The notes under the pieces: model-generated | The model's database searches: none | Told to the model about the DNA's origin: nothing | The model's input: only the letters and a program-made list of their open reading frames with translations | Shown: piece by piece, positions 26,606 through 36,044 of the stretch | Numbering within the stretch: the stretch's first letter is position 1 | How the letters are laid out: each line of letters begins with the position of its first letter | Made by a program: the position numbers and the translations under genes | Origin: Streptomyces diastatochromogenes | GTDB lineage: Bacteria > Actinomycetota > Actinomycetes > Streptomycetales > Streptomycetaceae | DNA: 64,000 nucleotides | Assembly (NCBI RefSeq): GCF_002242805.1 | Contig: NZ_MCGQ01000038.1 | Location: 62,001-126,000, forward strand | Direction of reading: 5' to 3'

Positions 26606-28324
26606 ATGAGTCGTACCAGAACCTCACTGCTCGCCGCCCTGGTGCTGGTCGCCGGGGCCTCCGGTGCGGCGCTCACCGCCGCACCGGCCGGCGCCGCCAC
26701 CTCCATCCCCTGCACCGTCGACTACAAGGTGCAGAACCAGTGGGACACCGGCTTCACCGCCGCCGTGACCATCACCAACAACGCGGCCGCCAAGTCGAGT
26801 TGGTCGCTGAAGTGGTCGTACGCCGGGAACCAGAAGGTCACCAGCTACTGGAACACGAAGCTCACCCAGAGCGGCACCGCCGTCACCGCCGGCAACGAGA
26901 CCTACAACGGCACGCTGGCGACCGGCGGTTCGGTCAGCTTCGGCTTCAACGGCTCCTACAGCGGCACCAACGCCGTACCCACCACGTTCACCCTCGACGG
27001 CGTCACCTGCAACGTCGACGACGGCGGCAGCGGCGGCGGGGGCGGAGGAGGCGGCGGGGGCGGCACCGGCACCCGCGTCGACAACCCCTACACGGGCGCC
27101 AAGGTGTACGTGAACCCGGAGTGGTCGGCGAAGGCCGCCGCCGAACCGGGCGGCAGCCGCGTCTCCAACCAGCCCACCGGCGTCTGGCTGGACCGCATCG
27201 CCGCGATCAACGGTGCGGGCGGAGGCATGGGGCTGCGCGCCCACCTGGACGCTGCCCTCGCCCAGAAGGGCAGCGGCGAAGAAGTCGTTCAGCTGGTCGT
27301 CTACGACCTGCCGGGCCGGGACTGCGCGGCACTGGCCTCCAACGGTGAACTCGGCCCCACCGAGATCGACAAGTACAAGACGCAGTTCATCGACCCGATC
27401 GCGACGATCCTGTCCGACCCGAAGTACGCCTCCCTCAGGATCGTCACCACCATCGAGATCGACTCGCTGCCCAACCTCGTCACCAACACCGGCAGCCGCG
27501 CCACCGCCACCGCCAACTGCGACACCATGCTCGCCAACGGCAACTACGTGAAGGGCGTCGGCTACGCCCTCGCCAAGCTCGGCGCCATCCCCAACGTCTA
27601 CAACTACCTCGACGCCGGCCACCACGGCTGGCTCGGCTGGGACGACAACTTCGGCGCGGCCGCCAACGTGTTCAAGCAGGCCGCCACCAGCGAGGGTGCG
27701 ACCGTGGACGACGTCCAGGGCTTCATCACCAACACGGCCAACTACAGCGCCCTGAAGGAGGACAACTTCACCATCAACGACAGCGTCAACGGCACCTCGG
27801 TACGCCAGTCCAAGTGGGTCGACTGGAACCGGTACGCCGACGAGCTGTCCTTCGCCCAGGCCTTCCGCAACCAGCTGGTCTCGGTCGGCTTCAACTCGAA
27901 CATCGGCATGCTGATCGACACCTCCCGCAACGGCTGGGGCGGCACCGCCCGCCCGACCGGACCCGGCCCGAAGACCAGCGTGGACACCTACGTCGACGGC
28001 GGCCGCTACGACCGCCGCATCCACGTCGGCAACTGGTGCAACCAGTCCGGCGCCGGCCTCGGCGAACGCCCCCAGGCCAGCCCGGCCGCCGGGATCGACG
28101 CCTACGTCTGGATGAAGCCCCCGGGCGAGTCCGACGGCTCCAGCAGCGCCATCGCGAACGACGAGGGCAAGGGCTTCGACCGCATGTGCGACCCGACGTA
28201 CACGGGCAACGCGCGCAACAACAACAACATGTCCGGCGCCCTGCCGAACGCCCCGCTGTCCGGACACTGGTTCTCCGCCCAGTTCCAGCAGCTGATGCAG
28301 AACGCGTACCCGCCGCTGCCCTGA
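26606..28324 (+). CDS. Secreted cellobiohydrolase, GH6 with N-terminal CBM2
   Basis: A 572-residue exported GH6 enzyme, exo-acting from the non-reducing end. A signal peptide (1-31), CBM2 (about 33-135), a glycine-only linker (about 140-152, from a GGC/GGG/GGA run near 27022-27069) and a GH6 barrel (about 155-572) are visible. The catalytic signature YDLPGRDCAALASNGE carries the proton donor; YLDAGHHGWLGW and DTSRNGWGG are also typical. Long loops and a length of about 420 residues for the catalytic domain favour the cellobiohydrolase over the endoglucanase type. AGAAGGA precedes the ATG. Confidence 0.94.
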   Translation: MSRTRTSLLAALVLVAGASGAALTAAPAGAATSIPCTVDYKVQNQWDTGFTAAVTITNNAAAKSSWSLKWSYAGNQKVTSYWNTKLTQSGTAVTAGNETYNGTLATGGSVSFGFNGSYSGTNAVPTTFTLDGVTCNVDDGGSGGGGGGGGGGGTGTRVDNPYTGAKVYVNPEWSAKAAAEPGGSRVSNQPTGVWLDRIAAINGAGGGMGLRAHLDAALAQKGSGEEVVQLVVYDLPGRDCAALASNGELGPTEIDKYKTQFIDPIATILSDPKYASLRIVTTIEIDSLPNLVTNTGSRATATANCDTMLANGNYVKGVGYALAKLGAIPNVYNYLDAGHHGWLGWDDNFGAAANVFKQAATSEGATVDDVQGFITNTANYSALKEDNFTINDSVNGTSVRQSKWVDWNRYADELSFAQAFRNQLVSVGFNSNIGMLIDTSRNGWGGTARPTGPGPKTSVDTYVDGGRYDRRIHVGNWCNQSGAGLGERPQASPAAGIDAYVWMKPPGESDGSSSAIANDEGKGFDRMCDPTYTGNARNNNNMSGALPNAPLSGHWFSAQFQQLMQNAYPPLP

Positions 28325-28339
28325 CGACACGGTGACACC

Positions 28340-28376
28340 CCGCCGGGGCCGGTCCTCCAGGGACGGGCCCCGGCGG
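28340..28376 (+). terminator. Hairpin after GH6
   Basis: CCGCCGGGGCC (28340-28350) pairs perfectly with GGCCCCGGCGG (28366-28376), 15 bp after the GH6 stop, ending the GH5-GH6 unit. The remaining 135 bp before the next start hold no recognisable gene. Confidence 0.85.
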
Positions 28377-28511
28377 ATCGCGAACTCCAGCGCACGCTCT
28401 CTGGTCCGCAGGTCGGTGTGCACCCGGTTTTTTGCCGTCCCGGCAACAGGACTGGCCCGCGCGCGGTGCGTCGGCGCACGCTGACCGCACCAGGACGAGA
28501 GGCTGACCACC

Positions 28512-29384
28512 ATGGCGCACCACCACCACGAGCACGGACCCACCGACGTCGACTGGGCCGAGATGGGCCCGCACCTCGAGGCCCAGGCGGAGCTGTTCAC
28601 CCCCGTCTACGAGCGTGTGATGGCCTGGCTCGGGAAGGAGGTGACCGAGCCGGGGCTGATCGTCGACGCGGGCAGCGGCCCCGGGGTCGTCGCCTGCCTG
28701 TTCGCCGAGACCTTCCCCGGGGCGCGGGTCGTGGCCGTCGACAGCACCGAGCCGCTGCTGGAGCGCGCCCGCGACCGCGCCGTACGGCAGGGCGTGGCGG
28801 ACCGCTTCGACATCCTCGCGGGTGAACTTCCAGGCGTGCTGGGCGAGTTGGACTACCCGGCCGACCTGCTGTGGGCCAGCCGCAGCCTGCACCACCTCGG
28901 CGACCAGCGGGCCGCGCTCACCGCGTTCGCCGCCCGGCTCGCCCCCGGCGGCACCCTGGCCCTGCTCGAAGGCGGCCTCCCCTCCCGCTTCCTGCCCCGG
29001 GACATCGGCATCGGACGCCCCGGACTGCAGGAGCGGCTGGACGTGGTGCAGGCGGAGTGGTTCGCGCGGATGCGCGCCGACCTGCCCGGCTCGGTCGCGG
29101 TGACCGAGGACTGGCCGGCCCTGCTGACCTCCGTCGGCCTGAAGCACACCCGCACCCGCAGCTTCCTGCTCGACCTGCCCGCCCCGGCGACCGACCGGGC
29201 CCGCACCTATGTCGCCGCCATCCTGTCCCGGTTCCGCCAAGAGATCGGCGAGAGCCTGGACGCCGAGGACCTGGCCACCCTGGACCGCCTGCTCGACCCG
29301 GCCGACCCGGCGAGCGTGCACCGCAGGCCGGACGTGTTCGTCCTGGGCGCGTACACGGTCCACACGGCGGTACGCCCCGTCTAG
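28512..29384 (+). CDS. Class I SAM-dependent methyltransferase with His-rich N-terminus
   Basis: A 290-residue protein. Motif I is LIVDAGSGPGVVACLFA near residue 52, followed by VVAVDSTEPLLERA. The first ten residues contain HHHHEH, possibly a metal-binding leader. The C-terminal part (FLLDLPAPATDRARTYVAAILSR...) resembles substrate-cap regions of Methyltransf_12/25 proteins. The substrate is unknown. It converges with the glycosyltransferase gene with a 12-bp gap. Confidence 0.85.
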   Translation: MAHHHHEHGPTDVDWAEMGPHLEAQAELFTPVYERVMAWLGKEVTEPGLIVDAGSGPGVVACLFAETFPGARVVAVDSTEPLLERARDRAVRQGVADRFDILAGELPGVLGELDYPADLLWASRSLHHLGDQRAALTAFAARLAPGGTLALLEGGLPSRFLPRDIGIGRPGLQERLDVVQAEWFARMRADLPGSVAVTEDWPALLTSVGLKHTRTRSFLLDLPAPATDRARTYVAAILSRFRQEIGESLDAEDLATLDRLLDPADPASVHRRPDVFVLGAYTVHTAVRPV

Positions 29385-29396
29385 CCGGCGCCGCGC

Positions 29397-30992
29397 TCAG
29401 CACCGCCCCGGCCGGGCGTACACGCTCACCCGGGCCCCGCGGACCGTCCGGGTCCCGCACTCCTTGAAGGCCGCGGAGAGCACCCGCCGCTTCACCGCCT
29501 CCCGCGGGTCCGGGCCCAGCGGCTGTCCGGCCGGATCGCGCAGGACGACGATCCGCCGGGCGGCGAGCAGCCGGGGGCGGATGACGGACGGCCCGGCCTC
29601 CGTGCCGTACAACGTGCCGGAGTCCCGCGGGGCTCGCTCCAGGGCGAGGTCGCGCAGACCGTGTACCGCCTGCGGGTCGACCAGCGACCACACCCGGCGC
29701 CGGCCGGGCAGGTACAGCACCCCGTCGGCCCCCTCGCCCGCCGAGCGGACGGCGGTGGCGACGGCGGTGACGTTGTCGAGGCGACTGTCCGGGGTGCGCA
29801 AGTACAGGGTGACGGGCAGCAGCGCGGCCACCGCGGCCAAGGCGGCCAGCACCGCTCCGGCCCGGAGTCTGCCGCCGGCCCGCAGCAGCCGGTCCAGGGC
29901 CGCGCCGACCAGCAGCGCGGTTCCCGCCTGGCCGTACAGCACGTACCGGTCCACGTACAGCGGCTTGACCAGGGACACCAGCATCAGCAGCGGCCCGGGC
30001 AGCGCGCACAGCGGCAGGGCGAGGGCGACCGGGCCCACCGTCCGGCCGGGCGTGCGCTGCCCCGGCAGCAGCGCGGCGCAGCCCGCACCGAGCAGGGTGA
30101 CCCCGGTGAGGCCCAGCAGCGCCCCGCTCCCCGGGCCGCCGATCCAGGCGACCTGCTCGGTTTGGCGCATACTGCATACAGTCAACGGCGTGATGCCGAC
30201 GATCACCGCGCCCGCGGCGAGTGCCCACTCGCGCCGGACCGCACGGGGGACGGCCACGGCGTGTGCGAGCAGGGCCAGTACGGCGAACTCGTGCAGCAGA
30301 CAGGCGCCCAGCAGGACGCCGGCGTAGCCGGCCCAGGCCCGGCCGGTCCCCAGCCGCACCGCGCGGACCAACAGGCAGGACGCCCAGACCACCAGCATGC
30401 AGACGACCGCATACGATCTGCCTTCCTGCGCATACCGCTGCACCGGCGGCAGCATCCCGAACACCACCCCGGCGAGCAATCCCGCCCCCGGTCCCGCAAG
30501 CCGCAGCCCGAGCAGGGCGAGCAGCCCGGCCGCCACCGCGGTCGCCAGCACCGACGGCAGCCGCAGCACCAGCAGCGGATCGGCTGCCCCGAACGCGCGG
30601 AACAGGCCGTGCATCAGCAGGTAGTACAGGCCGTGCACCGCGTCGGCGTGCTCCAGGGCCCGGCCCAGGTCCGGCAGCGGGCGCCGCGCCATGTCGTACG
30701 TCACCACCTCGTCCCGCCACAGGCTTCCGCCCCGCCGGACACCCCACAGACCGAGGGCGAGCGACAGCAGGACGGGGACGAGTACGACGAGTACGGGGAC
30801 CGGACCGGTCGGGCGCGGGACGGCCGGCGGAGCGGGCGGGCGCGCGGTCCTGGGGCTCTGGACGGTGGCGATGACGGACTCCGGTGCGTGTCGGGGAGGC
30901 GCGGCCCCGCGAGGGGGTTCCGCGCCGACGTGCACCGACGAGTTCAGGCGCCGGACGATTGATGGGCAGCCCCCGTCCGGCTCACCAATCAA
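29397..30992 (-). CDS. GT-C/GT39-like membrane glycosyltransferase
   Basis: An integral membrane protein of up to 531 residues with about ten hydrophobic segments from residue 65. The SLWRDEVVTYDMARRP motif after the first segment is the acidic signature of polyprenyl-phosphate-sugar-dependent GT-C enzymes (GT39/PMT-like). Such proteins transfer mannose or another sugar to proteins or lipids outside the membrane. The start is uncertain: TTG at 30992 gives the full frame, GTG at 30935 is an alternative, and neither has a clear ribosome site. Two short stretches (near 30165 and 30400) use codons unusual for the genome. Acceptor unknown. Confidence 0.8.
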   Translation of the reverse strand: MIGEPDGGCPSIVRRLNSSVHVGAEPPRGAAPPRHAPESVIATVQSPRTARPPAPPAVPRPTGPVPVLVVLVPVLLSLALGLWGVRRGGSLWRDEVVTYDMARRPLPDLGRALEHADAVHGLYYLLMHGLFRAFGAADPLLVLRLPSVLATAVAAGLLALLGLRLAGPGAGLLAGVVFGMLPPVQRYAQEGRSYAVVCMLVVWASCLLVRAVRLGTGRAWAGYAGVLLGACLLHEFAVLALLAHAVAVPRAVRREWALAAGAVIVGITPLTVCSMRQTEQVAWIGGPGSGALLGLTGVTLLGAGCAALLPGQRTPGRTVGPVALALPLCALPGPLLMLVSLVKPLYVDRYVLYGQAGTALLVGAALDRLLRAGGRLRAGAVLAALAAVAALLPVTLYLRTPDSRLDNVTAVATAVRSAGEGADGVLYLPGRRRVWSLVDPQAVHGLRDLALERAPRDSGTLYGTEAGPSVIRPRLLAARRIVVLRDPAGQPLGPDPREAVKRRVLSAAFKECGTRTVRGARVSVYARPGRC

Positions 30993-31050
30993 TCGCCGTA
31001 CGGGCGTTGTTAACGTGGAGGACGGTCACGGTCGACGGGGGAGGCGTTGC

Positions 31051-34000
31051 ATGGGGCGCCGGGAGAAAGCGCTGGATCCGGCGGCGGGGGTGGCGCAGCG
31101 GCTCGCGTACGAGCTGCGCAAGCTGCGCGACGAGGCGGGCACCCCGACCTACCGCGCCATGGCGGCGCGGGCCGGCTACTCCGGTCCCACCCTGTCCGCC
31201 GCGGCCGCCGGGGAACGGCTGCCCACCCTGCCTGTCCTGCGCGCCTTCGTCACCGCGTGCGGCGGCGACCCCGAGGAGTGGGAGCGCCGCTGGCACACGG
31301 CGGTCGCCGAGGCCGCCGCCACTCCGGCCCCCGACGAGGAGGCCGACAGCCCCTATCCGGGGCTCGCCCGGTTCGACACCGCGGACCGGGACCACTTTCA
31401 CGGCCGCGACGACCTGATCGCCGAACTCGCCGCCCACACCCGCCGCACCCGCGTCTGCGCGGTCGTCGGAGCCTCCGGCAGCGGCAAGTCGTCCCTGCTC
31501 CGGGCCGGACTCATCCCTGAACTGAGCGAACGAACCGACCCCGTGGAGCGGCCGGCCGCCATCCGTGTCCTCACCCCGGGCTCCCACCCGGCCCGCACTC
31601 ACGAGGCCCTGTTCACCCCGCACGACGGACCCGGCGACACCGTCCTCGTCGTCGACCAGTTCGAGGAGGTCTTCGCCCTCTGCCCGGACCCGGCCGAACG
31701 CGAGCTGTTCCTCGGCCGGCTGCTCACCGCGCTCGACCCCGCCTCCCGGCTCCGCGTCGTCCTGGCCGTGCGCGCCGACTTCTACGGCCGCTGCGCCGAC
31801 CACGCCGAACTGGCCCACGGGCTGCGCGACTCCACGCTCTTACTCGGCCCGATGACCGGCCGGCAGCTGCGCGAGGCGGTCGTACGGCCCGCCGCCGCGC
31901 ACCGGCTCGTCGTCGAACGCGCCCTGAGCGCACGGATCGTGGCGGACGTCGCCGGCGAGCCGGGCGGACTCCCGCTGATGGCCCACGCCCTGCGCGAGGT
32001 CTGGCGCCGCCGTACCGCCAAGACCCTCACCCTCGCCGCGTACGAGGCCGTCGGCGGGGTCCGCGGCGCGGTCGCCCACACCGCCGAGGACGTCCACGCC
32101 CACTGCACCGCGGCCGAAGCCACCGCCCTCCGCGCCCTGCTGCTGCGCCTGGTCACCCCCGGCGACGGCACCGAGGACACCCGCCGCCCGGCCGACCGCA
32201 CCGAACTCGGCACGGACGACACCACCGCCCGCGTCCTCGAACGCCTGGTCCGGGCCCGTCTGCTGACCGTCGACGGCAGCACGGTCGACCTCGCCCACGA
32301 GGCCCTGCTGCAGGCCTGGCCCCGGCTGCGCGGCTGGATCGACGCCGATCGCGAACGCCTGCGGGCGCACCGCCGCCTCACCGAAGCAGCGCTCGTCTGG
32401 GCGGAGTTGGACCGGGACGCAGGGGCGCTGTACCGCGGGGTGCGGCTCACCGAGGCCCGCGAGATGTTCCAGGAGAGCGAGCGGGAAGCGGAGTTGAACC
32501 GGCTCGAACGCGACTTCCTCACGGCGAGCGTCGAGTCGTACGAACGCGGTCGGCGCAGTGCCGTCCGGGCCGCGCGCCGACTGCGCCGGCTCATCGTCGC
32601 GCTCGCGGTGCTGCTCTGCGCCGCCCTGGTCACCGGCGCGGTCGCCTGGCGGCAGAGCGGGGTCAGCGCCCGGCAGCGCGACGAGGCCGAAGCCCGCCGG
32701 GTCGCCGCCCTCGCCGGCACCCTGCGCGCAACCGACCCCCGCACCGCCATGCGCCTCGCCCTCGCCGCCTGGCACACCGCCGACCTGCCCGAGACCCGGC
32801 AGGCCCTGCGCGGCGCCGCCGCACAGAGCGAACAGGACGTCTTCACCGCGCCCGAAGAGGGCGGCCGCTCGCTCAACGCGCCCTACTGGCTCAGTGCCGA
32901 CGGCCGGATCCTGACGACGGTCGCGCACGACCGAGCGACTCAGTGGGACGTGCGCACCCACCGACGCATCCGTGCCGTACGACGCGACGGGCTCTCCGCG
33001 GGTGTGAGCGGTGTCAGCGGGGACGGCCGGCTGATCGCCTACCGCGGCCCGCACCACCAGGACCTGGTGATCGCCGACCTGAGGAACGGCAGCACCCACC
33101 GCCTCGCCACCGGCTCCTGGACCGACACCGACGGCGCGTTCGGGCCGAGCGGCCGCACCTACCTGCAACGGGGACAGCCGACCGGCGAGCGCGCGACGCT
33201 GACACTGTGGGACGTCCGCACACAACGCGTTCTGCTCCGCTACGACCGGGCCGACCGCGACGGCCCGCTGCCGGTGCTCAGCCCCGACGAGCGCCACATC
33301 GCCTGGTGCACCGGCTACGGCGAGCGGCTGCGCGTCCTCGACGTCGCCGAGCGGCGCCTGGTGACCGTCCCGGTGCCCGCGGCGACCGAGCACCTGCTGT
33401 GCCGGGGCGACGAGCTGACCTTCACCTCCGACGGCCGGGCCGTGGCGACCGTGGTCTCCGACGCGGTCGTGAGCTGGGACTTCCACACCGGTCGGGAACG
33501 CCCCCGGCTGCCCCTGCCGGGCGGCACCGCCGTGGAGTTCGTCGGCGACTACGCGCTGACCTGGACGGCGTACTCCTCCCTCGCCCTGTGGCGCACGGAC
33601 CTGCCGGCCCCCGTCGACGACGGCCCACGCGAACCGCTGCTGACCGTCCCCCTCGCCACACCGTCCCTCACGGGCCTGCGCCTGGACCTCGCCGACGGCG
33701 TGCTGCGCTACGCGGAGCAGACGCGTACCGCTGTCGTCGGCACCGTCGCGCTGCACGGGCTCGTGGGCGGTGCGTGGCGGCAGAAGGCGGTGACCCGGGC
33801 CGCGTTCGACCGGGAGGGCCGGCCCGTGCGGCCCGGACCCGCGCCGACGGAGGACAGCATGGCCCTCGACCCGTCCGGCCGTTACGCCCTGACCACCGAC
33901 GGCACGCTTGTCGACGCCTCAACGGGCAAACAGCGAAAGGGAGTCGGCGGAGTGAGAGGGGAGGACCTGCTGGTGGCGGGAGCCTTCAGCCCCGACGGGA

Positions 34001-34428
34001 GGTATGCCGTGGTCGCCGACTTCCGGGGCCGGGTCACGCTGTGGGACGCGCGCACCTGGCGCCGGACCGCTGTGCTGCGGACGGTCGGCTCCACGACGCA
34101 GCGGACGGCGCTGGCGTTCTCCGCCGACGGCTCGCTGGTCACGGCAGGGGCGCCCGACGGGTCCGTCGAGGTGTGGGAGACGGCCTCTCCCCGCCTGCCG
34201 GCGGCCAGGCTGCCGGTCGGTGACGGGCCCGTACTGGCGGTCGGATTTCCGCAACACGGGGAGGAGTTGCACGTCGCGACCGCTCATCTGGCCGACCGTA
34301 CGGCCTCGTTGGAGCCGCGCCGGGCCGCGGCCACGGTGTGTGCGCGGACCGGAAGGGGGCTGGCCCAGGCGGAATGGCACCGCTACCTCCCCGCGGTGTC
34401 GTACAGCCCCACCTGCGACCGCACTTGA
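31051..34428 (+). CDS. HTH / STAND NTPase / transmembrane / beta-propeller sensor (nSTAND1 type)
   Basis: An 1125-residue multidomain protein. An XRE-like HTH (about 10-80) is followed by a STAND P-loop NTPase (about 95-500, Walker A GASGSGKSS near 140 and an acidic Walker B VLVVDQFEEVF near 197), a single hydrophobic segment (about 513-533) and a WD40-like beta-propeller (about 590-1110) with repeats such as LTLWDVRT, LWDARTWRR and VEVWETAS. STAND proteins are ATP-dependent switches whose propeller senses a ligand or invader; in actinomycetes this architecture occurs in regulation and in predicted conflict systems. The ATG at 31051 has GGGGGAGG seven bases before. TTA codon at 31840-31842. 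Confidence 0.85.
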   Translation: MGRREKALDPAAGVAQRLAYELRKLRDEAGTPTYRAMAARAGYSGPTLSAAAAGERLPTLPVLRAFVTACGGDPEEWERRWHTAVAEAAATPAPDEEADSPYPGLARFDTADRDHFHGRDDLIAELAAHTRRTRVCAVVGASGSGKSSLLRAGLIPELSERTDPVERPAAIRVLTPGSHPARTHEALFTPHDGPGDTVLVVDQFEEVFALCPDPAERELFLGRLLTALDPASRLRVVLAVRADFYGRCADHAELAHGLRDSTLLLGPMTGRQLREAVVRPAAAHRLVVERALSARIVADVAGEPGGLPLMAHALREVWRRRTAKTLTLAAYEAVGGVRGAVAHTAEDVHAHCTAAEATALRALLLRLVTPGDGTEDTRRPADRTELGTDDTTARVLERLVRARLLTVDGSTVDLAHEALLQAWPRLRGWIDADRERLRAHRRLTEAALVWAELDRDAGALYRGVRLTEAREMFQESEREAELNRLERDFLTASVESYERGRRSAVRAARRLRRLIVALAVLLCAALVTGAVAWRQSGVSARQRDEAEARRVAALAGTLRATDPRTAMRLALAAWHTADLPETRQALRGAAAQSEQDVFTAPEEGGRSLNAPYWLSADGRILTTVAHDRATQWDVRTHRRIRAVRRDGLSAGVSGVSGDGRLIAYRGPHHQDLVIADLRNGSTHRLATGSWTDTDGAFGPSGRTYLQRGQPTGERATLTLWDVRTQRVLLRYDRADRDGPLPVLSPDERHIAWCTGYGERLRVLDVAERRLVTVPVPAATEHLLCRGDELTFTSDGRAVATVVSDAVVSWDFHTGRERPRLPLPGGTAVEFVGDYALTWTAYSSLALWRTDLPAPVDDGPREPLLTVPLATPSLTGLRLDLADGVLRYAEQTRTAVVGTVALHGLVGGAWRQKAVTRAAFDREGRPVRPGPAPTEDSMALDPSGRYALTTDGTLVDASTGKQRKGVGGVRGEDLLVAGAFSPDGRYAVVADFRGRVTLWDARTWRRTAVLRTVGSTTQRTALAFSADGSLVTAGAPDGSVEVWETASPRLPAARLPVGDGPVLAVGFPQHGEELHVATAHLADRTASLEPRRAAATVCARTGRGLAQAEWHRYLPAVSYSPTCDRT

Positions 34429-34486
34429 CTTGGAGAACGCTCGAAGTGATGGACTGCGGGCGTTCACCGACACACAGGGGGAAACC

Positions 34487-35188
34487 ATGAACGACGCTCC
34501 GGTCGCGCTCATCACCGGCGGCGGCAGCGGTATCGGCGCCGCCGTCGCCCGGCAGCTGCTGGACGCCGGATACAGGGTCACGGTCACCGGGCGCGGCGAG
34601 CAGCGGCTGCGGGAGTTCGCCGACAGTCTGGGAAATCCCGACGAACTGCTGACGGTCGCCGGCAGCGCGTCGACCTTCGACGACATACAGGATGCGGTCG
34701 ACCGTACGCTCAAGGCATACGGTCGACTGGATACCGTCGTCGCCAACGCCGGCTCCGCCACCCACGACTCCGTCGCCGACGGCGACCCGTCCGGCTGGAC
34801 CGAGATGGTCCTCACCAACGTCCTCGGCCCCGCCCTGCTCATCCGTGCCTCCGTCGACGCGCTGAAGGAGACCGGCGGCCGGATCGTCCTCATCGGCAGT
34901 GTCGCCGGGTTCGTGAACACGCCGGGCAACCTCTACGGCGCCACCAAGTGGGCGGTCACCGGACTCGCCGAGAACACCCGGCGCCAGGTCACGGAGTTCG
35001 GCGTCGGTGTCACGCTGGTCGCCCCCGGCCGGGTGGAGACCCCGTTCTGGGACAGCTACGGCAGCCTGCCCCCGGGGCACCTCCTGACCGCGGACCAGAT
35101 CGCCGACTCGGTGGTCTGGGCGATCCGGCAGCCGGCCGGGGTCGACGTCAACACCGTGGTCATACGTCCGCTGGGTCAGCCCAACTGA
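34487..35188 (+). CDS. Short-chain dehydrogenase/reductase
   Basis: A 233-residue NAD(P)-dependent SDR. The cofactor motif TGGGSGIG is near residue 11, NAG near 88, the catalytic Ser in LIGSVAGF and YxxxK in YGATKWAV. All are intact, so an active classical SDR is expected; the substrate is unknown. The ATG at 34487 is preceded by AGGGGGA. The segment 34683-34740 uses codons rare in this genome. It converges on the GH75 gene with a 13-bp gap. Confidence 0.87.
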   Translation: MNDAPVALITGGGSGIGAAVARQLLDAGYRVTVTGRGEQRLREFADSLGNPDELLTVAGSASTFDDIQDAVDRTLKAYGRLDTVVANAGSATHDSVADGDPSGWTEMVLTNVLGPALLIRASVDALKETGGRIVLIGSVAGFVNTPGNLYGATKWAVTGLAENTRRQVTEFGVGVTLVAPGRVETPFWDSYGSLPPGHLLTADQIADSVVWAIRQPAGVDVNTVVIRPLGQPN

Positions 35189-35201
35189 CGTACGTGCGGC
35201 C

Positions 35202-35897
35202 TCAGTTGTTGGCGAGGAACTGCTTGGCCAACTGGTCCCCGAGGGAGACGGCCGCGCTGTGGCTCTCGATGGGGGAGACCTTGGAGTTCTTGAACAGGAT
35301 GTAGGTCACGCCGGAGTCGACCCCGCCGGTGGCCGGGTCGGGGTCGATGCCGAGCGCCTTGGCGGTGGCGTACGAGGCCTCACCGATGATCTTCGTGGGG
35401 CCGGTGTCGCCGACAACGGCGTACTCGACCTTGTTGTTGTAGATGACGGCGACGACACCGCCGCCCTTGATGCCGGCACCGGAGTAGTTCCAGATGCTGC
35501 TGGAGCTGGGCACCACGACGTACGGCAGCGACTCGGCCTTCAGGGGCTTGCCGTCGGACTGGTGGAAGGCGGTGTCGTCCTGGTACCAGGGGTCGCGGTT
35601 CTCGTTGCAGTTGGTGGTGCGCTGGCCGTCGCAGTCGATGTCCATGTCGGCCTTCCAGAACACCGCACCGTTCTTGCCGCACACGGGGATCGTGGCCGAG
35701 GTCTCGTCGTCGGTCTTGTACTTGCCGTTCGATATCTGCGAACAGGACGTCACCTTGGAGAGCAGGTCGGACGCGCTGACCGAGCCCTCCTGGGCGGAGG
35801 TGGGTGCGCGGTTGCCGGAGGCGTTGGCGGGCAGCACTCCGGCGGCGAGGAGGGCGGCTCCGGAGGCTGCGGCGAGGGTCAGTGTTCGAAGGCGCAC
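35202..35897 (-). CDS. Secreted chitosanase, family GH75
   Basis: A 231-residue exported endo-chitosanase. A Sec signal (1-27, ending ANASG) precedes the GH75 domain. The family signature FWKADMDIDCDGQRT near residue 80, with an acidic DxDCDG core, and paired cysteines (CSQ, CGKNG, CNENRD) are present. It hydrolyses beta-1,4-glucosamine chains such as chitosan from fungal walls. GTG start at 35897. A 19-bp near-palindrome of the CsnR type lies 17 bp upstream of the start, indicating repression lifted by chitosan oligomers. Confidence 0.9.
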   Translation of the reverse strand: MRLRTLTLAAASGAALLAAGVLPANASGNRAPTSAQEGSVSASDLLSKVTSCSQISNGKYKTDDETSATIPVCGKNGAVFWKADMDIDCDGQRTTNCNENRDPWYQDDTAFHQSDGKPLKAESLPYVVVPSSSSIWNYSGAGIKGGGVVAVIYNNKVEYAVVGDTGPTKIIGEASYATAKALGIDPDPATGGVDSGVTYILFKNSKVSPIESHSAAVSLGDQLAKQFLANN

Positions 35898-35913
35898 TGT
35901 GGGGGACCCTTCT

Positions 35914-35932
35914 GTTAGGAAAGTTTCCTTAC
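35914..35932. promoter_or_regulatory. CsnR-type chitosanase operator
   Basis: GTTAGGAAAGTTTCCTTAC is a 19-bp palindrome with one mismatched pair; the core AGGAAAGTTTCCT (35917-35929) is perfect. From memory it matches the operator recognised by the ROK-family repressor CsnR upstream of streptomycete chitosanase genes. Its position just upstream of the ribosome site fits repression of GH75. Confidence 0.75.
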
Positions 35933-36044
35933 CGGGTGCCGTACAAGGTGGCCCCTCCGGCATGTCCCCGTCAAGTCCTGGCACCGGATGCAGTGCATTG
36001 CCCCCCGGGGAACACTGGTCATGTCGAACTGGGAGGCGATCGTC

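Noticed and set aside
27022-27069. Glycine-codon run resembling a simple repeat or CRISPR-like element
   Set aside because: It encodes the flexible linker between CBM2 and the GH6 domain; there is no repeat-spacer structure.
30957-30994. GATTGAT...ATCAATC inverted repeat near the divergent starts of the glycosyltransferase and STAND genes
   Set aside because: Seven-base arms with a 24-base spacer lie partly in coding sequence; without a known regulator the support is too weak for an operator call.
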